NCBI RefSeq assembly: GCF_003610465.1
Contig: NZ_RAQI01000002.1
Location: forward strand, 868,001 to 932,000
DNA length: 64,000 bases
From: Xenorhabdus ehlersii
Lineage (GTDB): Bacteria; Pseudomonadota; Gammaproteobacteria; Enterobacterales; Enterobacteriaceae
Direction: 5' to 3'
Position 1 is the first letter of the stretch. Each line of letters begins with the position of its first letter. Shown piece by piece: positions 1 to 7,757 of this stretch. Made by a program: the position numbers and the translations under genes. Under the pieces are notes generated by a model, which had not been told where the DNA came from, did not search any database, and worked only from the letters and a program-made list of their open reading frames with translations.

Positions 1-240
1 GCCATTGTTAGGCGTCCTGAGTTTATACACCGAGTTGCGGGTGCGGATAAAACCATCGGCATTGAAGGTATGAATATTTTCGACCGGTGATGTAATGATT
101 TCAGCACCATCAAACCAGCGCTGATGGACATCATGGTAAATACGCCCACTTGCCCGAAAATCACAGTTGCCATAGAGAATAAACCCGGTTAGTTCCAATT
201 CAGCCGTGTATGCTTTATTTTCCATATTTTGCGTTTTCAT
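1..240 (-). CDS. Hypothetical phage protein, 3' end outside window
   Basis: Open frame from ATG at 240 running leftward off the window edge for 80 codons without a stop. It begins MKTQNMENKAYTAELELTG and continues with a conserved-looking stretch rich in aromatic residues (FILYGNCDFRASGRIYHDVH). The ATG lies 2 bases beyond the stop of the preceding gene, with a GGGGA ribosome-binding site inside that gene, so the two are translationally linked. It is the last visible gene of the leftward prophage arm. I do not recognise a named family. Confidence 0.7.
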   Translation of the reverse strand, partial: MKTQNMENKAYTAELELTGFILYGNCDFRASGRIYHDVHQRWFDGAEIITSPVENIHTFNADGFIRTRNSVYKLRTPNNG

Positions 241-242
241 GC

Positions 243-422
243 TTATTTCCCCAACCGATCATGAACAAACCGAACCAGTGCCAATACAGGCAATGAAATT
301 GGAAATGTCAGCAGCAGAAACAAAGCAAGCATATGGAGCCGGAACTCTTCATCGGTGAAAATCTGCCAGTAACCAATCACTTCTTGTTTCAGGTAGTGTA
401 AAAAGCGGTTTGATTGTTTCAT
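243..422 (-). CDS. Small membrane protein of the prophage (59 aa)
   Basis: ATG at 422 is preceded by the box GAGGCAAGACCA that also precedes several other genes of this element. The product starts MKQSNRFLHYLKQEVIGYW and has one strongly hydrophobic stretch at about residues 31-50 (MLALFLLLTFPISLPVLALV), so a single-pass inner-membrane protein is likely. It lies between the antirepressor gene and the partial gene at the window edge. A holin-like role is possible from size and topology, but nothing in the sequence proves it. Confidence 0.65.
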   Translation of the reverse strand: MKQSNRFLHYLKQEVIGYWQIFTDEEFRLHMLALFLLLTFPISLPVLALVRFVHDRLGK

Positions 423-436
423 TGGTCTTGCCTCTC

Positions 437-1204
437 TCAGTTAGCCTGATTTCTCAGTGCCCACAGTCGTTGTAATTGGGTTAATCCCTTGCCCGTAATC
501 AGTGACGTCACACATTCCTGAATGCCGCGTTCTGGATGTTCCCAGCTGCCTAATTTCACATCCATCAGTCCCGACTGTATTTTCTCCTGATACGGTTCAT
601 TGCGGCGGGTGATCCAGCCGATTTGTCTCAGAAACGCGAACAGCCGGGTTCTGCCCGTACCCAAAATCTTAGCAGTCTGCGCCATACTGAGCGCACCGTG
701 TAAAGCTGATACTTGGTCATGAAACTCGACCTTCGGCGCATCCTCAAAAATCTGGTGCTCTAACTGATTCACAGCCAGTGAAAGGCGCTCTTTTTCTTCT
801 TCGGCCTGAATGACCATCAACGCCAGTTGTTTGGTATTGGGTAAAGCGGATTGCGGTATCGCCAGTCTGCCAGAACGGTAGTCGATAAAGGTCTGGTTAA
901 CCTGCAATTGAAATGTCGGGCTTATCCAACCGGCATAGGAAACAGCCAGCAGTTCATGGGCGAAAGTACCTTGCATCTCTCCGCCCTTTATCGCATTAAC
1001 AGGCGATGTGCATTTCTGCATATCGATTAATCCCTGTGCCAGTTCTTTAGCCGAACGGGTTCTCAGCCATTGTGCAGGTGCTTTATTGGCGCCAGCGCCA
1101 CTTGCCTTATGCAACGCATTCAGATTGAAGCGCCCTTCCGCATCGGTGGTAATTTCAATGCCTGCGATAACAGGCAGATTCTTTTGGTTTATGGCATTTA
1201 ACAT
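437..1204 (-). CDS. Phage antirepressor-like protein with KilA-N and ANT domains
   Basis: A 255-residue protein. The N-terminal half (about 10-115) has the KilA-N pattern: ITTDAEGRFNLNALHKASG, then a region ending in WISPTFQLQVNQTFIDYRSG. The C-terminal part (about 160-250) resembles the ANT/phage antirepressor domain (VSALHGALSMAQTAKILG, a helix-turn-helix-like stretch, then LFAFLRQIGWI). Such two-domain proteins in lambdoid phages oppose the repressor or act in DNA binding. It sits in the leftward arm, downstream of the replication gene, which is a usual place for this family. No damage is visible. The exact target is unknown. Confidence 0.82.
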   Translation of the reverse strand: MLNAINQKNLPVIAGIEITTDAEGRFNLNALHKASGAGANKAPAQWLRTRSAKELAQGLIDMQKCTSPVNAIKGGEMQGTFAHELLAVSYAGWISPTFQLQVNQTFIDYRSGRLAIPQSALPNTKQLALMVIQAEEEKERLSLAVNQLEHQIFEDAPKVEFHDQVSALHGALSMAQTAKILGTGRTRLFAFLRQIGWITRRNEPYQEKIQSGLMDVKLGSWEHPERGIQECVTSLITGKGLTQLQRLWALRNQAN

Positions 1205-1206
1205 CG

Positions 1207-1455
1207 TTATTCCTTTGTTTGGAGTCTCATTACGCCACGCCAGTAATTCAGGCGTGTTTTAAAAAATTCTTGATATTTCTCAGCGGCCTGTTCGATTTCT
1301 CTGAAAATAACTACCCTGTCGATCTTCCGCCGTTTGAGCTGTTTGATTAACCGGCTGGCCTTGAGATCCAGATTTTCCAGTTCACGTTGTTCTTGTGTCC
1401 ACAATCCGCGATTGTGTGGCAGTCCAGCAGGTAAATAGTTCGATTGCTGGCGCAT
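1207..1455 (-). CDS. Hypothetical phage protein (82 aa)
   Basis: ATG at 1455 has the site GAAGGAATAGCC directly upstream. The stop lies 2 bases before the antirepressor start. The product is basic and helical-looking, with a central KASRLIKQLKRRKIDRVVIF segment. No family recognised. It is co-directional and tightly spaced with its neighbours, so it is probably part of the leftward operon. Confidence 0.6.
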   Translation of the reverse strand: MRQQSNYLPAGLPHNRGLWTQEQRELENLDLKASRLIKQLKRRKIDRVVIFREIEQAAEKYQEFFKTRLNYWRGVMRLQTKE

Positions 1456-1457
1456 GG

Positions 1458-1889
1458 CTATTCCTTCGATTCCGCTGAAAGTCGTTTGATAACTTCTTTT
1501 TCAATCGGCTTAGGCGCTGCCATCACCTGTTTGTAGACTGCCTTTTGAACTGGCGTATTACGTAATAACACCCGCTGGACATCGCCCAACGGCATACGGA
1601 GCAACATGGCGATGTACTCTGCCGTTCTGCCAAGCTGGGTGAGTTCATACATCCCCCGGACAATATTCCGTCCATAGTTAAATCGCTTCCCAATGTTGAT
1701 GCAGGGTTCAGCGATAGTTGCAGGTTTTGCTATCGGAATAAGTTTTGGCTTAGGTTGGTAAGGCTGGCGACTACGTGCCCGTGCTGCTTGATTTAAATCA
1801 TAAAGAATACGGTCAGTATGATCACAGCCATCATCGACATGATGACGGTTATCCAGGATCAGCTTGTTGACATCGTTTTCGTTGTCCAT
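1458..1889 (-). CDS. Hypothetical phage protein with possible HTH (143 aa)
   Basis: Begins MDNENDVNKLILDNRHH, with the repeated GAGGCAAGACCACATG start box. An acidic N-terminus is followed by a proline-rich linker (about 40-60) and a C-terminal helical region (YGRNIVRGMYELTQLGR, then AEYIAMLLRMPLGDVQRVLL) that could form a helix-turn-helix. It lies between the replication gene and a small hypothetical gene. A regulatory or replication-accessory role is a guess from position and the possible HTH. Confidence 0.6.
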   Translation of the reverse strand: MDNENDVNKLILDNRHHVDDGCDHTDRILYDLNQAARARSRQPYQPKPKLIPIAKPATIAEPCINIGKRFNYGRNIVRGMYELTQLGRTAEYIAMLLRMPLGDVQRVLLRNTPVQKAVYKQVMAAPKPIEKEVIKRLSAESKE

Positions 1890-1940
1890 GTGGTCTTGCC
1901 TCGTTTTTGGTTTTCCGCTTTTGGTCAGAAAGCATTTTTG

Positions 1941-3011
1941 CTATTGGCCAGAGTGCTGCTCTTTCGCCGCTTGTTCTGCGGCCTGTTTCCAGATCCCCCG
2001 CCAAGCCGCTAATGCCGGGACTTCGCTCATCCGCCCTATCCCGGCTTTACGTGCCAGTTGTTGTGCCAGTTCCTGAATACGGTTTGTCGGGGTCCAGCCG
2101 GTTGAAAACAATAATCGGAACGTAGCATCACGCTCCACGGTATCAATGGTGATGCCCGTTTCTCCGGCTTTCAGCCAGCGACCATTGACACAGGCAGGAC
2201 GTCCCGCTTTGTCCCACTTGCACGCTTTATCGAAATACTCCGTGCAATTCTCCGGGCCAAACAGGGTCTTCGGGCGTAAGTAATCCCGCATCTTGCCATC
2301 ATCCCGCCATTTGGTGGTCAGATAGTCAGTGATCAACATTAAATCTTCCACCGAATAACCATCACCCAACCGCGCACGGATATACCCCATCGTGGTTTTG
2401 CCATCACGGTAGTTAGAATCCGTCACCTGATTGAAATAAATTAATACCTGTCGGGCGGGTTCGTGGTCGGGTTCCACGGGAACCTGACAAGAAGAGTTAG
2501 TCTCTGTTGTACTCTCTGTAGTAATCTCTGTTGTAGTCTCTGTAAGATCAGACCAATTTGACCCATTCAGAACGGCGCATTCTGACCCGTTGGAGTGTTT
2601 CAAATTGAGTTCGTCGATAAGATCATTCTGACCCGTTCGATTGTCTTCTTTTGCACCGTTCGATGGTGTCATTTTGACCTTATCGGCTAACAATGGATGT
2701 TCATAATTGATTGCGTAATAATTGGTCCGGTCGTGGCTGGATTTATTAATCTGTTCAATCCGCAACACGCCTAGCTTCTTCAAATTCCCCAGCGCCCGTT
2801 TAATGGTGGATACAGATAAAAAGGGAAACTGCTCCTGCCATTTCTCAACTGAGTTATAAATCCAGCGGCAGCCATTGGCCTCAACACCGGACGATGTCTC
2901 CGTCAGCCAATATTGGATCTGCTGCAAGATAATGGCCTCGTTCAATCCCAAGCGCATAGCCAGCTCAGGAATAACCACCAAAGGGCGACTTTTTAACAAT
3001 AACAAATTCAT
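1941..3011 (-). CDS. Phage replication protein, lambda O-like organisation
   Basis: A 356-residue protein. Residues about 1-95 form a winged-helix-like region (PLVVIPELAMRLGLNEAIIL, then FLSVSTIKRALGNLKKLGVL) typical of phage replication initiators and DnaD/O-type proteins. A polar linker rich in Ser/Thr/Glu follows (about 120-170), then a C-terminal domain with YRDGKTTMGYIRARLGDGYS and a WRDDGKMRDYLRPKTLFG motif seen in phage conserved C-terminal replication domains. The linker has a low-complexity TTTEITTESTTETN run, encoded by repeated gtagtctctg-like units near 2500-2550. In related phages such a gene carries the origin and recruits host helicase. The partner gene is not visible. Confidence 0.75.
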   Translation of the reverse strand: MNLLLLKSRPLVVIPELAMRLGLNEAIILQQIQYWLTETSSGVEANGCRWIYNSVEKWQEQFPFLSVSTIKRALGNLKKLGVLRIEQINKSSHDRTNYYAINYEHPLLADKVKMTPSNGAKEDNRTGQNDLIDELNLKHSNGSECAVLNGSNWSDLTETTTEITTESTTETNSSCQVPVEPDHEPARQVLIYFNQVTDSNYRDGKTTMGYIRARLGDGYSVEDLMLITDYLTTKWRDDGKMRDYLRPKTLFGPENCTEYFDKACKWDKAGRPACVNGRWLKAGETGITIDTVERDATFRLLFSTGWTPTNRIQELAQQLARKAGIGRMSEVPALAAWRGIWKQAAEQAAKEQHSGQ

Positions 3012-3020
3012 ACCACGCCC

Positions 3021-3191
3021 TTACTCATTCTGGCTCTGCGACCGGGATTTCTGCTTTTTGTGCTGCTCCCAGCCAATCAGAGCCGCTTCCTTACGGCTTT
3101 CATAAATTTCTGACACTTCCTCAAAAGTGGCAGGCTTATCGTTCCGGCGAAAGCCATTGCGATAAGTGATCTTATCGATGGGTTTTATCAT
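3021..3191 (-). CDS. Small hypothetical phage protein (56 aa)
   Basis: A 56-codon frame starting MIKPIDKITYRNGFRRND and ending in a very basic tail (HKKQKSRSQSQNE). The ATG at 3191 is preceded by GAGGCAAGACCA, the same box found before other genes of the element, which supports it as a real gene. It lies 9 bases before the replication gene start and after the YdaT-like gene, co-directional with both. Family not recognised. Confidence 0.65.
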   Translation of the reverse strand: MIKPIDKITYRNGFRRNDKPATFEEVSEIYESRKEAALIGWEQHKKQKSRSQSQNE

Positions 3192-3206
3192 TGGTCTTGC
3201 CTCTCG

Positions 3207-3656
3207 TTAATGCACGTTGGTCAGACGCGGTTCAATGGCATTTAACGCGGATATGGCTATAGCTATTCGGTGTGACATGTCACGCCCTCCTAACAGGGTT
3301 TCACTCATGGCGGCGGCAAATTCTCTAATCGCAACCGAGGCGAGATAATTCAACCTATCTTCACTCGTTAACCTTGCCCTCCGTTCTGCCGGTAACGCTG
3401 CTTCAATCGCTGGCAACAGTTCCGTGATCTTACGTTGTGCCGCATTCGAATCGCTGCGTAACCACCGGAAAATCTGTTGACGGTTATTATTTATCGCTTT
3501 CCAGTCAGCATTTCCCAATTCATCTTCAATCTGGTGTAACCGGAATTGAGAACCACCGCGATACAGCAGGAAATACATACGACTGACTTCAATGGCTACA
3601 TGCTCCTGACCTCTCTCCATTGCCCAAGCCTCAACTTCAGCTTTGAGCGTACTCAT
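3207..3656 (-). CDS. ydaT: YdaT-like prophage protein (CII-position regulator or toxin)
   Basis: The central stretch QQIFRWLRSDSNAAQRKITE, then LLPAIEAALPAERRARL, resembles YdaT of the E. coli Rac prophage, which has a similar order of motifs at a similar length. YdaT-family proteins were first described as toxins and later as phage regulators in the position of lambda CII. The start at 3656 (MSTLKAEVEAW) is chosen because GGAG lies 6 bases upstream; an upstream ATG at 3689 would add 11 residues. It lies just downstream of the YdaS/Cro-like gene, as in Rac. Whether it is toxic here cannot be read from sequence. Confidence 0.65.
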   Translation of the reverse strand: MSTLKAEVEAWAMERGQEHVAIEVSRMYFLLYRGGSQFRLHQIEDELGNADWKAINNNRQQIFRWLRSDSNAAQRKITELLPAIEAALPAERRARLTSEDRLNYLASVAIREFAAAMSETLLGGRDMSHRIAIAISALNAIEPRLTNVH

Positions 3657-3710
3657 GCTTTGCTCCACGATTTTTGTCTCCTGATGCAATTTAATGTTGA
3701 TTATTAAAAA

Positions 3711-3956
3711 TCAGATTTCGGCTGATACCTCAGTTATATTCATTTCAGGCCATATTTTTTGCCAATCATGGGGACGGAGATCTTGCCTTGTTACTTTTCC
3801 ATCAGTGGCTTTTTCAATATCAAAACATCTAGCAGGAGGAACCGGTGCGTGTCCGTGCGCCATTTGAGACAAATAGGAACTGGATACACCAAGTTTCTCG
3901 GCAAGGCGTTTAGCTTCACCACGTTTCAAAGTAGAAATGTAATCATTGAGTTTCAT
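3711..3956 (-). CDS. ydaS: YdaS/Cro-like DNA-binding regulator
   Basis: An 81-residue protein with a clear helix-turn-helix (AKRLAEKLGVSSSYLSQMAHG) followed by VPPARCFDIEKATDGKVTRQ and LRPHDWQKIWPEM. The ARCFDIEKATxGxVTRxDLRPxxW layout is the hallmark of YdaS/Cro-like prophage regulators. A ribosome-binding site (AGAGG) precedes ATG 3956. It diverges from the short repressor-like gene at 4101, with operator-like repeats between them, which is the usual geometry of a lysis/lysogeny switch. First gene of the leftward operon. Confidence 0.85.
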   Translation of the reverse strand: MKLNDYISTLKRGEAKRLAEKLGVSSSYLSQMAHGHAPVPPARCFDIEKATDGKVTRQDLRPHDWQKIWPEMNITEVSAEI

Positions 3957-3984
3957 AGATACCTCTTCGTTGGAAATGACAAGA

Positions 3985-4002
3985 GTTTAATAAACACTAA
4001 AC
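3985..4002. promoter_or_regulatory. Operator-like site O1 (GTTTA-N8-TAAAC)
   Basis: 18 bp with perfect inverted half-sites GTTTA and TAAAC separated by 8 bases. The same layout recurs at 4022 and 4760. It lies about 30 bases upstream of the Cro-like gene and between the divergent switch genes. Confidence 0.65.
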
Positions 4003-4021
4003 ATTTGTCAAGTATTTGCTT

Positions 4022-4039
4022 GTTTAGTAATTACTAATC
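4022..4039. promoter_or_regulatory. Operator-like site O2 (GTTTA-N8-TAATC)
   Basis: Same 18-bp layout as O1 with one mismatch in the right half-site. Its core is the perfect 14-bp palindrome TTAGTAATTACTAA at 4024-4037. It lies 62 bases upstream of the repressor-like gene at 4101. Confidence 0.65.
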
Positions 4040-4100
4040 ACAATCTAGATGCTACAAAAGCAGTTCAATCCCTATATATATATGGAGCTTTAGAAAGAAA

Positions 4101-4472
4101 ATGAGTATTAAAAATATCAGACAAGAACGTCTAAAAACTTGGTTTTCCGACAAAACTCTTCCTGAAAAAGAGAAGAGTTATTTATCACAGCTCATGAATG
4201 GTAAGGCATCTTTTGGTGAAAAGGCGGCGAGACGACTAGAAAGGGACTATCACATGCCAGAAGGCTATCTGGATGTTGATTCGAACGACACAGAGTTAAT
4301 CAATCCGCTACAAGTTACATTAACACCTAGACAAAAAGTTTTGTTGGAATTATTTGAGGAATTGCCAGATAGTGAAGCTACTGCTCTGATAAAAAATCTT
4401 GAAGAGAAAAAACAGCACTATGATAATTTACTAGAAGAATTATTACATAAAAAGAAGCAAAAGAAAGCATAG
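4101..4472 (+). CDS. Short prophage repressor-like protein (no S24 peptidase)
   Basis: A 123-residue protein. The N-terminus (about 3-58) resembles a Cro/C1-type HTH (IRQERLKTWFSDKT, then YLSQLMNGKASFGEKAARRL and a GYLD end). The C-terminus is a short Leu/Glu-rich helix with a lysine tail (HKKKQKKA), probably for oligomerisation. It lacks the LexA/CI-type S24 peptidase, so RecA-stimulated self-cleavage is not expected and induction must work another way; RacR of the Rac prophage is a similar case. It is divergent from ydaS, and three operator-like repeats lie around it. The repressor role is inferred from position and fold. Confidence 0.7.
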   Translation: MSIKNIRQERLKTWFSDKTLPEKEKSYLSQLMNGKASFGEKAARRLERDYHMPEGYLDVDSNDTELINPLQVTLTPRQKVLLELFEELPDSEATALIKNLEEKKQHYDNLLEELLHKKKQKKA

Positions 4473-4759
4473 GAAAGAGTCATTAACTGACTTTTTCCTT
4501 ATTTATCAATTTAGTACTTATTATTCCAGATAATATCATCACCCAAACATCTCTACTCATAATTAATTAGATGAATAGATAGTCGTATCAGGCATACGTG
4601 CACTATCTACAACTAAACCTACCCAATATTTTCCTTAACAAGGCTAAACCAAACTCTACCCTATATTCCAATAATAAAAATATAATCAATAAAATCAATT
4701 AATTAGTCTTAAAACACCAACCAATCTCCCTCCTTTGTTTAATTTTTACTTTACTTTTA

Positions 4760-4777
4760 GTTTATCAATTACTAAAC
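4760..4777. promoter_or_regulatory. Operator-like site O3 (GTTTA-N8-TAAAC)
   Basis: Perfect half-sites GTTTA and TAAAC with the same 8-base spacing as O1. A weaker version starts at 4737. It lies on the far side of the repressor-like gene, ahead of the rightward operon, as expected if one repressor controls both arms. Confidence 0.6.
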
Positions 4778-5204
4778 TTAATCCCATCAGCAAACAGGCA
4801 GGACGCCCACGAAGTAGAGCCGCTACCGGCATATGAAGAGGTAGATGATTTGCTCAGACAATACGGCACAGCAGCCGTTTAGGTTAAGTGTTCAAAACCG
4901 AATTTACCGTTTCAGTTGTCATAGAGGAGGAGAACCGCAGCGCTCATTGCGACCTGCCATGATTACCACTCGATGCGACTGATTTTATCCCAACACCAGG
5001 GAGCCAGTTGAAGAGACCAATCACCATAGAGTGAAGCGTAAGAGGCAACTAAACCGGTCGTCAGCCTTGACCAGGGTAAAGCGACGCTGGATAGCGTAAC
5101 CAGCACTTTTTAGTACGGAGACCACCATCAAATTGATGGTACGTAGGAAGCAACAATAAACCTGACAGCCCAGAAAAACGGGCATTTTATAACAGACGTA
5201 AAAA

Positions 5205-5222
5205 AACCCACCAAAGTGGGTT
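5205..5222. terminator. Hairpin AACCCAC-CAAA-GTGGGTT with flanking A/T run
   Basis: Perfect 7-bp stem with a 4-base loop. Seven A residues precede it, giving a U-run if read leftward; rightward it is followed by CTTTC. It may stop transcription in either direction or be part of a structured leader. Two more hairpins lie just before it: a 17-base palindrome at 5124-5140 and a GCCC/GGGC hairpin at 5168-5183. Confidence 0.5.
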
Positions 5223-5338
5223 CTTTCACCCCGAGTCGCCGACCAAAGCTATCGGGATTTCTTACGACGGAGACCAATCCGTCGAAGAGGCAAGACCAAT
5301 GATGACTCATCGATCCACGACAATATATAGGAGTTGCT

Positions 5339-5671
5339 ATGAAAGCACAATCCAAAACACTCAAAATCACCCTCTATGTGTATGCCAAAGAAGGTTTTGA
5401 CAGGCAAGTTGAGTTCACCACGTTCACCAATAAACCGGTTAACACTTCCTTTTGGGGGGCATTAGTTTCTCAGCATGACGTGGAAATCACACTCCCGTCA
5501 GTCAACAAGTCTGATCTCGTCCAGGCACAGATCAAAGTGCTTGAGGCTGAAAAAGAAAAGGTTCTGGCTAAGGCGCAGGTAGAAGTGAACCTAATTGAAG
5601 ATCGTATCCAGTCACTGTGGTGCATCGAAGGTCAACCTGTTTCCGCTGCCGATATGGAGCTTCCTTATTAG
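5339..5671 (+). CDS. Hypothetical phage protein (110 aa)
   Basis: ATG 5339 follows AGGAG at 7 bases. The N-terminal half looks like beta structure (KITLYVYAKEGFDRQVEFTT). The C-terminal half is a probable coiled coil (LVQAQIKVLEAEKEKVLAKA). First gene of the rightward operon, upstream of the recombination genes. Not assigned to a family. Confidence 0.65.
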   Translation: MKAQSKTLKITLYVYAKEGFDRQVEFTTFTNKPVNTSFWGALVSQHDVEITLPSVNKSDLVQAQIKVLEAEKEKVLAKAQVEVNLIEDRIQSLWCIEGQPVSAADMELPY

Positions 5672-5684
5672 CCCCGGAGGAATG

Positions 5685-5933
5685 ATGCAAAACATCAATG
5701 ATGTTATTGAAATGATTCTGGATGCTGGCTTAACCGCTGTTGAACATGAAAACAACAGTGATTTCGTGGGAGGGATAACTCATATATCCCTTCTTGGCGG
5801 AAAGCGACGGGTGGAATATTACCCGACTACGGGGATGGTTTACGCCAATCCCGTCAAGGATCTTTATTCCACTTTCCGACTGCCCAAAGCCGGCATTCGA
5901 AGAGCCATCAGACTGGCTAAAACAGGCAATTAA
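5685..5933 (+). CDS. Hypothetical phage protein (82 aa)
   Basis: Start chosen at ATG 5685 because GGAGG ends 4 bases before it; ATG 5682 is an alternative. The product begins MQNINDVIEMILDAGL and contains ITHISLLGGKRRVEYYPTTG and a basic C-terminus (PKAGIRRAIRLAKTGN). Small accessory gene of the early rightward operon. Family not recognised. Confidence 0.65.
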   Translation: MQNINDVIEMILDAGLTAVEHENNSDFVGGITHISLLGGKRRVEYYPTTGMVYANPVKDLYSTFRLPKAGIRRAIRLAKTGN

Positions 5934-5948
5934 CAAGAGGCAAGACCC

Positions 5949-7757
5949 ATGACAACTTATGTTTGTGTATTTGAGCCGATCCAGGAGGCTCAACAGGACG
6001 GTGCGGTATCTTTAGCCATCGCCCTTGAAGCCAACTCCATCAAAATGGCTAAAGCATTAGCCATCGTTCATCTGGGTGATGAGTACCCGGAGAATATGGA
6101 TAAATTTAACACCGATACCCCGATTATTTGTGAAGACCGGGTCGGTTCTCCTCGCCCACCCGTGGGTAAATTTGATGAGAAGTTTGCTGCTGAATATGAA
6201 TTCAATGGCACAACATGGCAGGCCAGAAGCCCCAAATCTGCCCAAGCCCCTGAAATTCATGAGCGTGGGTTTACCCACACTTATACCACTCTGGATTTAG
6301 AAATTGCGCTGGCATTAGTGGATGGGGATTTTTATTGCTGGGAGATCCGCTCAAGGGAAATGAGTGCCGCGAAAAAGCTGATGGCCGATAACGATGAGGT
6401 ATGGCGTCGTTGGTCTACGGCATTTCGTATCAGAACCGACGCTTTGTCTATCCCACGCGAAACGATTTTCAAGGTCGTGCGCGAAGGTAAACAGCATCCT
6501 GAATTTCTGGCCGATGCTAACGCGATGAAAGCATTTTTAAACCATACCTTAGGTGACACTAGCATCGCTGAATTACAGGATAAGCCTAACGAGCCTGCAT
6601 CAATACCAGAAACCTCAGCAGAAAACATCACGGCCGATGAAGTTGAAACCCAGACAGTACCCGAAGTGAAAGCGGAAAAAAGCGAAACTAAACCCCGTAA
6701 AACCAGAAAGACCAAACCAGCCAAAAAGGAAACCGTACCGGAAACTGAAGAAATAGCGCCAGAAGCTAATGAAAACGAACCAGAAATAGAGAAAATCGTA
6801 CCGAAAACCAAGAATACCGCACCAAAAACGGCGGCAAATGATGAAATCACCCCATTACCGTCAGTCAGTGGACAAAACGCCAGTAATGATAATTTCCAGC
6901 ACCGTGCTGATCTGTTGGAAGAAACCATTAAGGCGCAGGGTAATGAACAACAGGCCAACCTTCGCATCTGGAAAGCGGTTCAACGTACCGATCCACGCTT
7001 TACCAAACCATTGGAAGGCGTAGGCTATACCGGCACCAGTATCAATAGTAACTATATGCTGATGCGAGCAACTGAGCAATTTGGCCCAGCAGGTGGTAGT
7101 TGGGGATATCAGGTTCTGGAAGACAAGATGCTGGACGGTGCTCCAATGACTGAACCTGTTTATGACGCCAATAACAAGCAAACGGGTTTTCGTTTACTGC
7201 GTGATGGCGATGGCACTTTAATATGTGAACAAAACCACTCTATCAAGATCTTATTGTGGTATCCGCTTGGGGACGGCACTCGTGGTGAGATCGAAAGTTA
7301 CGGTGCAACACCTTACCGCTATAAGACTAAAAATGGCATAAAAACAGATGGCGAAGTGATTAAAAAGAGTCTGACAGATGCCATTAAAAAAGCCTTATCC
7401 ATGCTGGGATTCAGTGCCGATGTCTTTATGGGTATGTACGATAACCCAGAATATCTGGCTGAAAACAAGATTGAATTTGGTATCAAGGCCGCGAGTGACA
7501 AAGCCGAAGATCTCACCCGTCTGCGTAAGGAACTGGACGACAAGTTTGCACGCAACACTGAAACCATGAAAACGGCGATCACTAAAAATGAGCTGAGGGG
7601 TATTGCATCCACGCTCACCCGTGAAATCGACGTACATCTCAAGAACGCGAAGTCGCTCGGTGACAAAGAGTATGAACGTTATCTGTCGGGCCGCTTACGT
7701 CGTTTGACTGAAATTGAGAAAGATTGTTTAACCAAACTGGAAGAGGCAAACCAATGA
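5949..7757 (+). CDS. Phage recombination protein: RecE-associated N-terminal part plus ssDNA-annealing-like C-terminal domain
   Basis: A 602-residue modular protein with the box GAGGCAAGACCC before its ATG. Residues about 1-215 resemble the non-catalytic N-terminal part found on some prophage RecE-type proteins (YTTLDLEIALALVDGDFYCW, then REMSAAKKLMADN). Residues about 220-310 are a Lys/Glu/Pro-rich linker. Residues about 325-520 contain LRIWKAVQRTDPRFTKPL, GVGYTGTSINSNYM and SLTDAIKKALSMLGFSADV, a layout typical of Rad52/ERF-like single-strand annealing proteins of phages. A helical tail follows. I see no exonuclease motifs, so the protein probably anneals DNA rather than degrading it. The gene overlaps the next by ATGA. 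The annealing family assignment is an inference. Confidence 0.62.
   Translation: MTTYVCVFEPIQEAQQDGAVSLAIALEANSIKMAKALAIVHLGDEYPENMDKFNTDTPIICEDRVGSPRPPVGKFDEKFAAEYEFNGTTWQARSPKSAQAPEIHERGFTHTYTTLDLEIALALVDGDFYCWEIRSREMSAAKKLMADNDEVWRRWSTAFRIRTDALSIPRETIFKVVREGKQHPEFLADANAMKAFLNHTLGDTSIAELQDKPNEPASIPETSAENITADEVETQTVPEVKAEKSETKPRKTRKTKPAKKETVPETEEIAPEANENEPEIEKIVPKTKNTAPKTAANDEITPLPSVSGQNASNDNFQHRADLLEETIKAQGNEQQANLRIWKAVQRTDPRFTKPLEGVGYTGTSINSNYMLMRATEQFGPAGGSWGYQVLEDKMLDGAPMTEPVYDANNKQTGFRLLRDGDGTLICEQNHSIKILLWYPLGDGTRGEIESYGATPYRYKTKNGIKTDGEVIKKSLTDAIKKALSMLGFSADVFMGMYDNPEYLAENKIEFGIKAASDKAEDLTRLRKELDDKFARNTETMKTAITKNELRGIASTLTREIDVHLKNAKSLGDKEYERYLSGRLRRLTEIEKDCLTKLEEANQ

Larger units (their letters stand above)
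4473..5338. other. Long leader/intergenic region upstream of the rightward phage operon
   Basis: 866 bases with no convincing full-length gene. Contents: an AT-rich stretch, operator-like site O3 at 4760-4777, and an open frame without a start that ends at 4881 with acidic residues (AHEVEPLPAYEEVDDLLRQY), probably a gene remnant. Further on are a strong GGAGG-type site at about 4925 without a good following gene, a very basic 22-codon frame from GTG 5031 (VKRKRQLNRSSALTRVKRRW), and hairpins at 5124-5140, 5168-5183 and 5205-5222. A GAGGCAAGACCAATG box at 5287-5301 lies before the operon, but its frame overlaps the next gene and looks non-coding. Confidence 0.6.
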
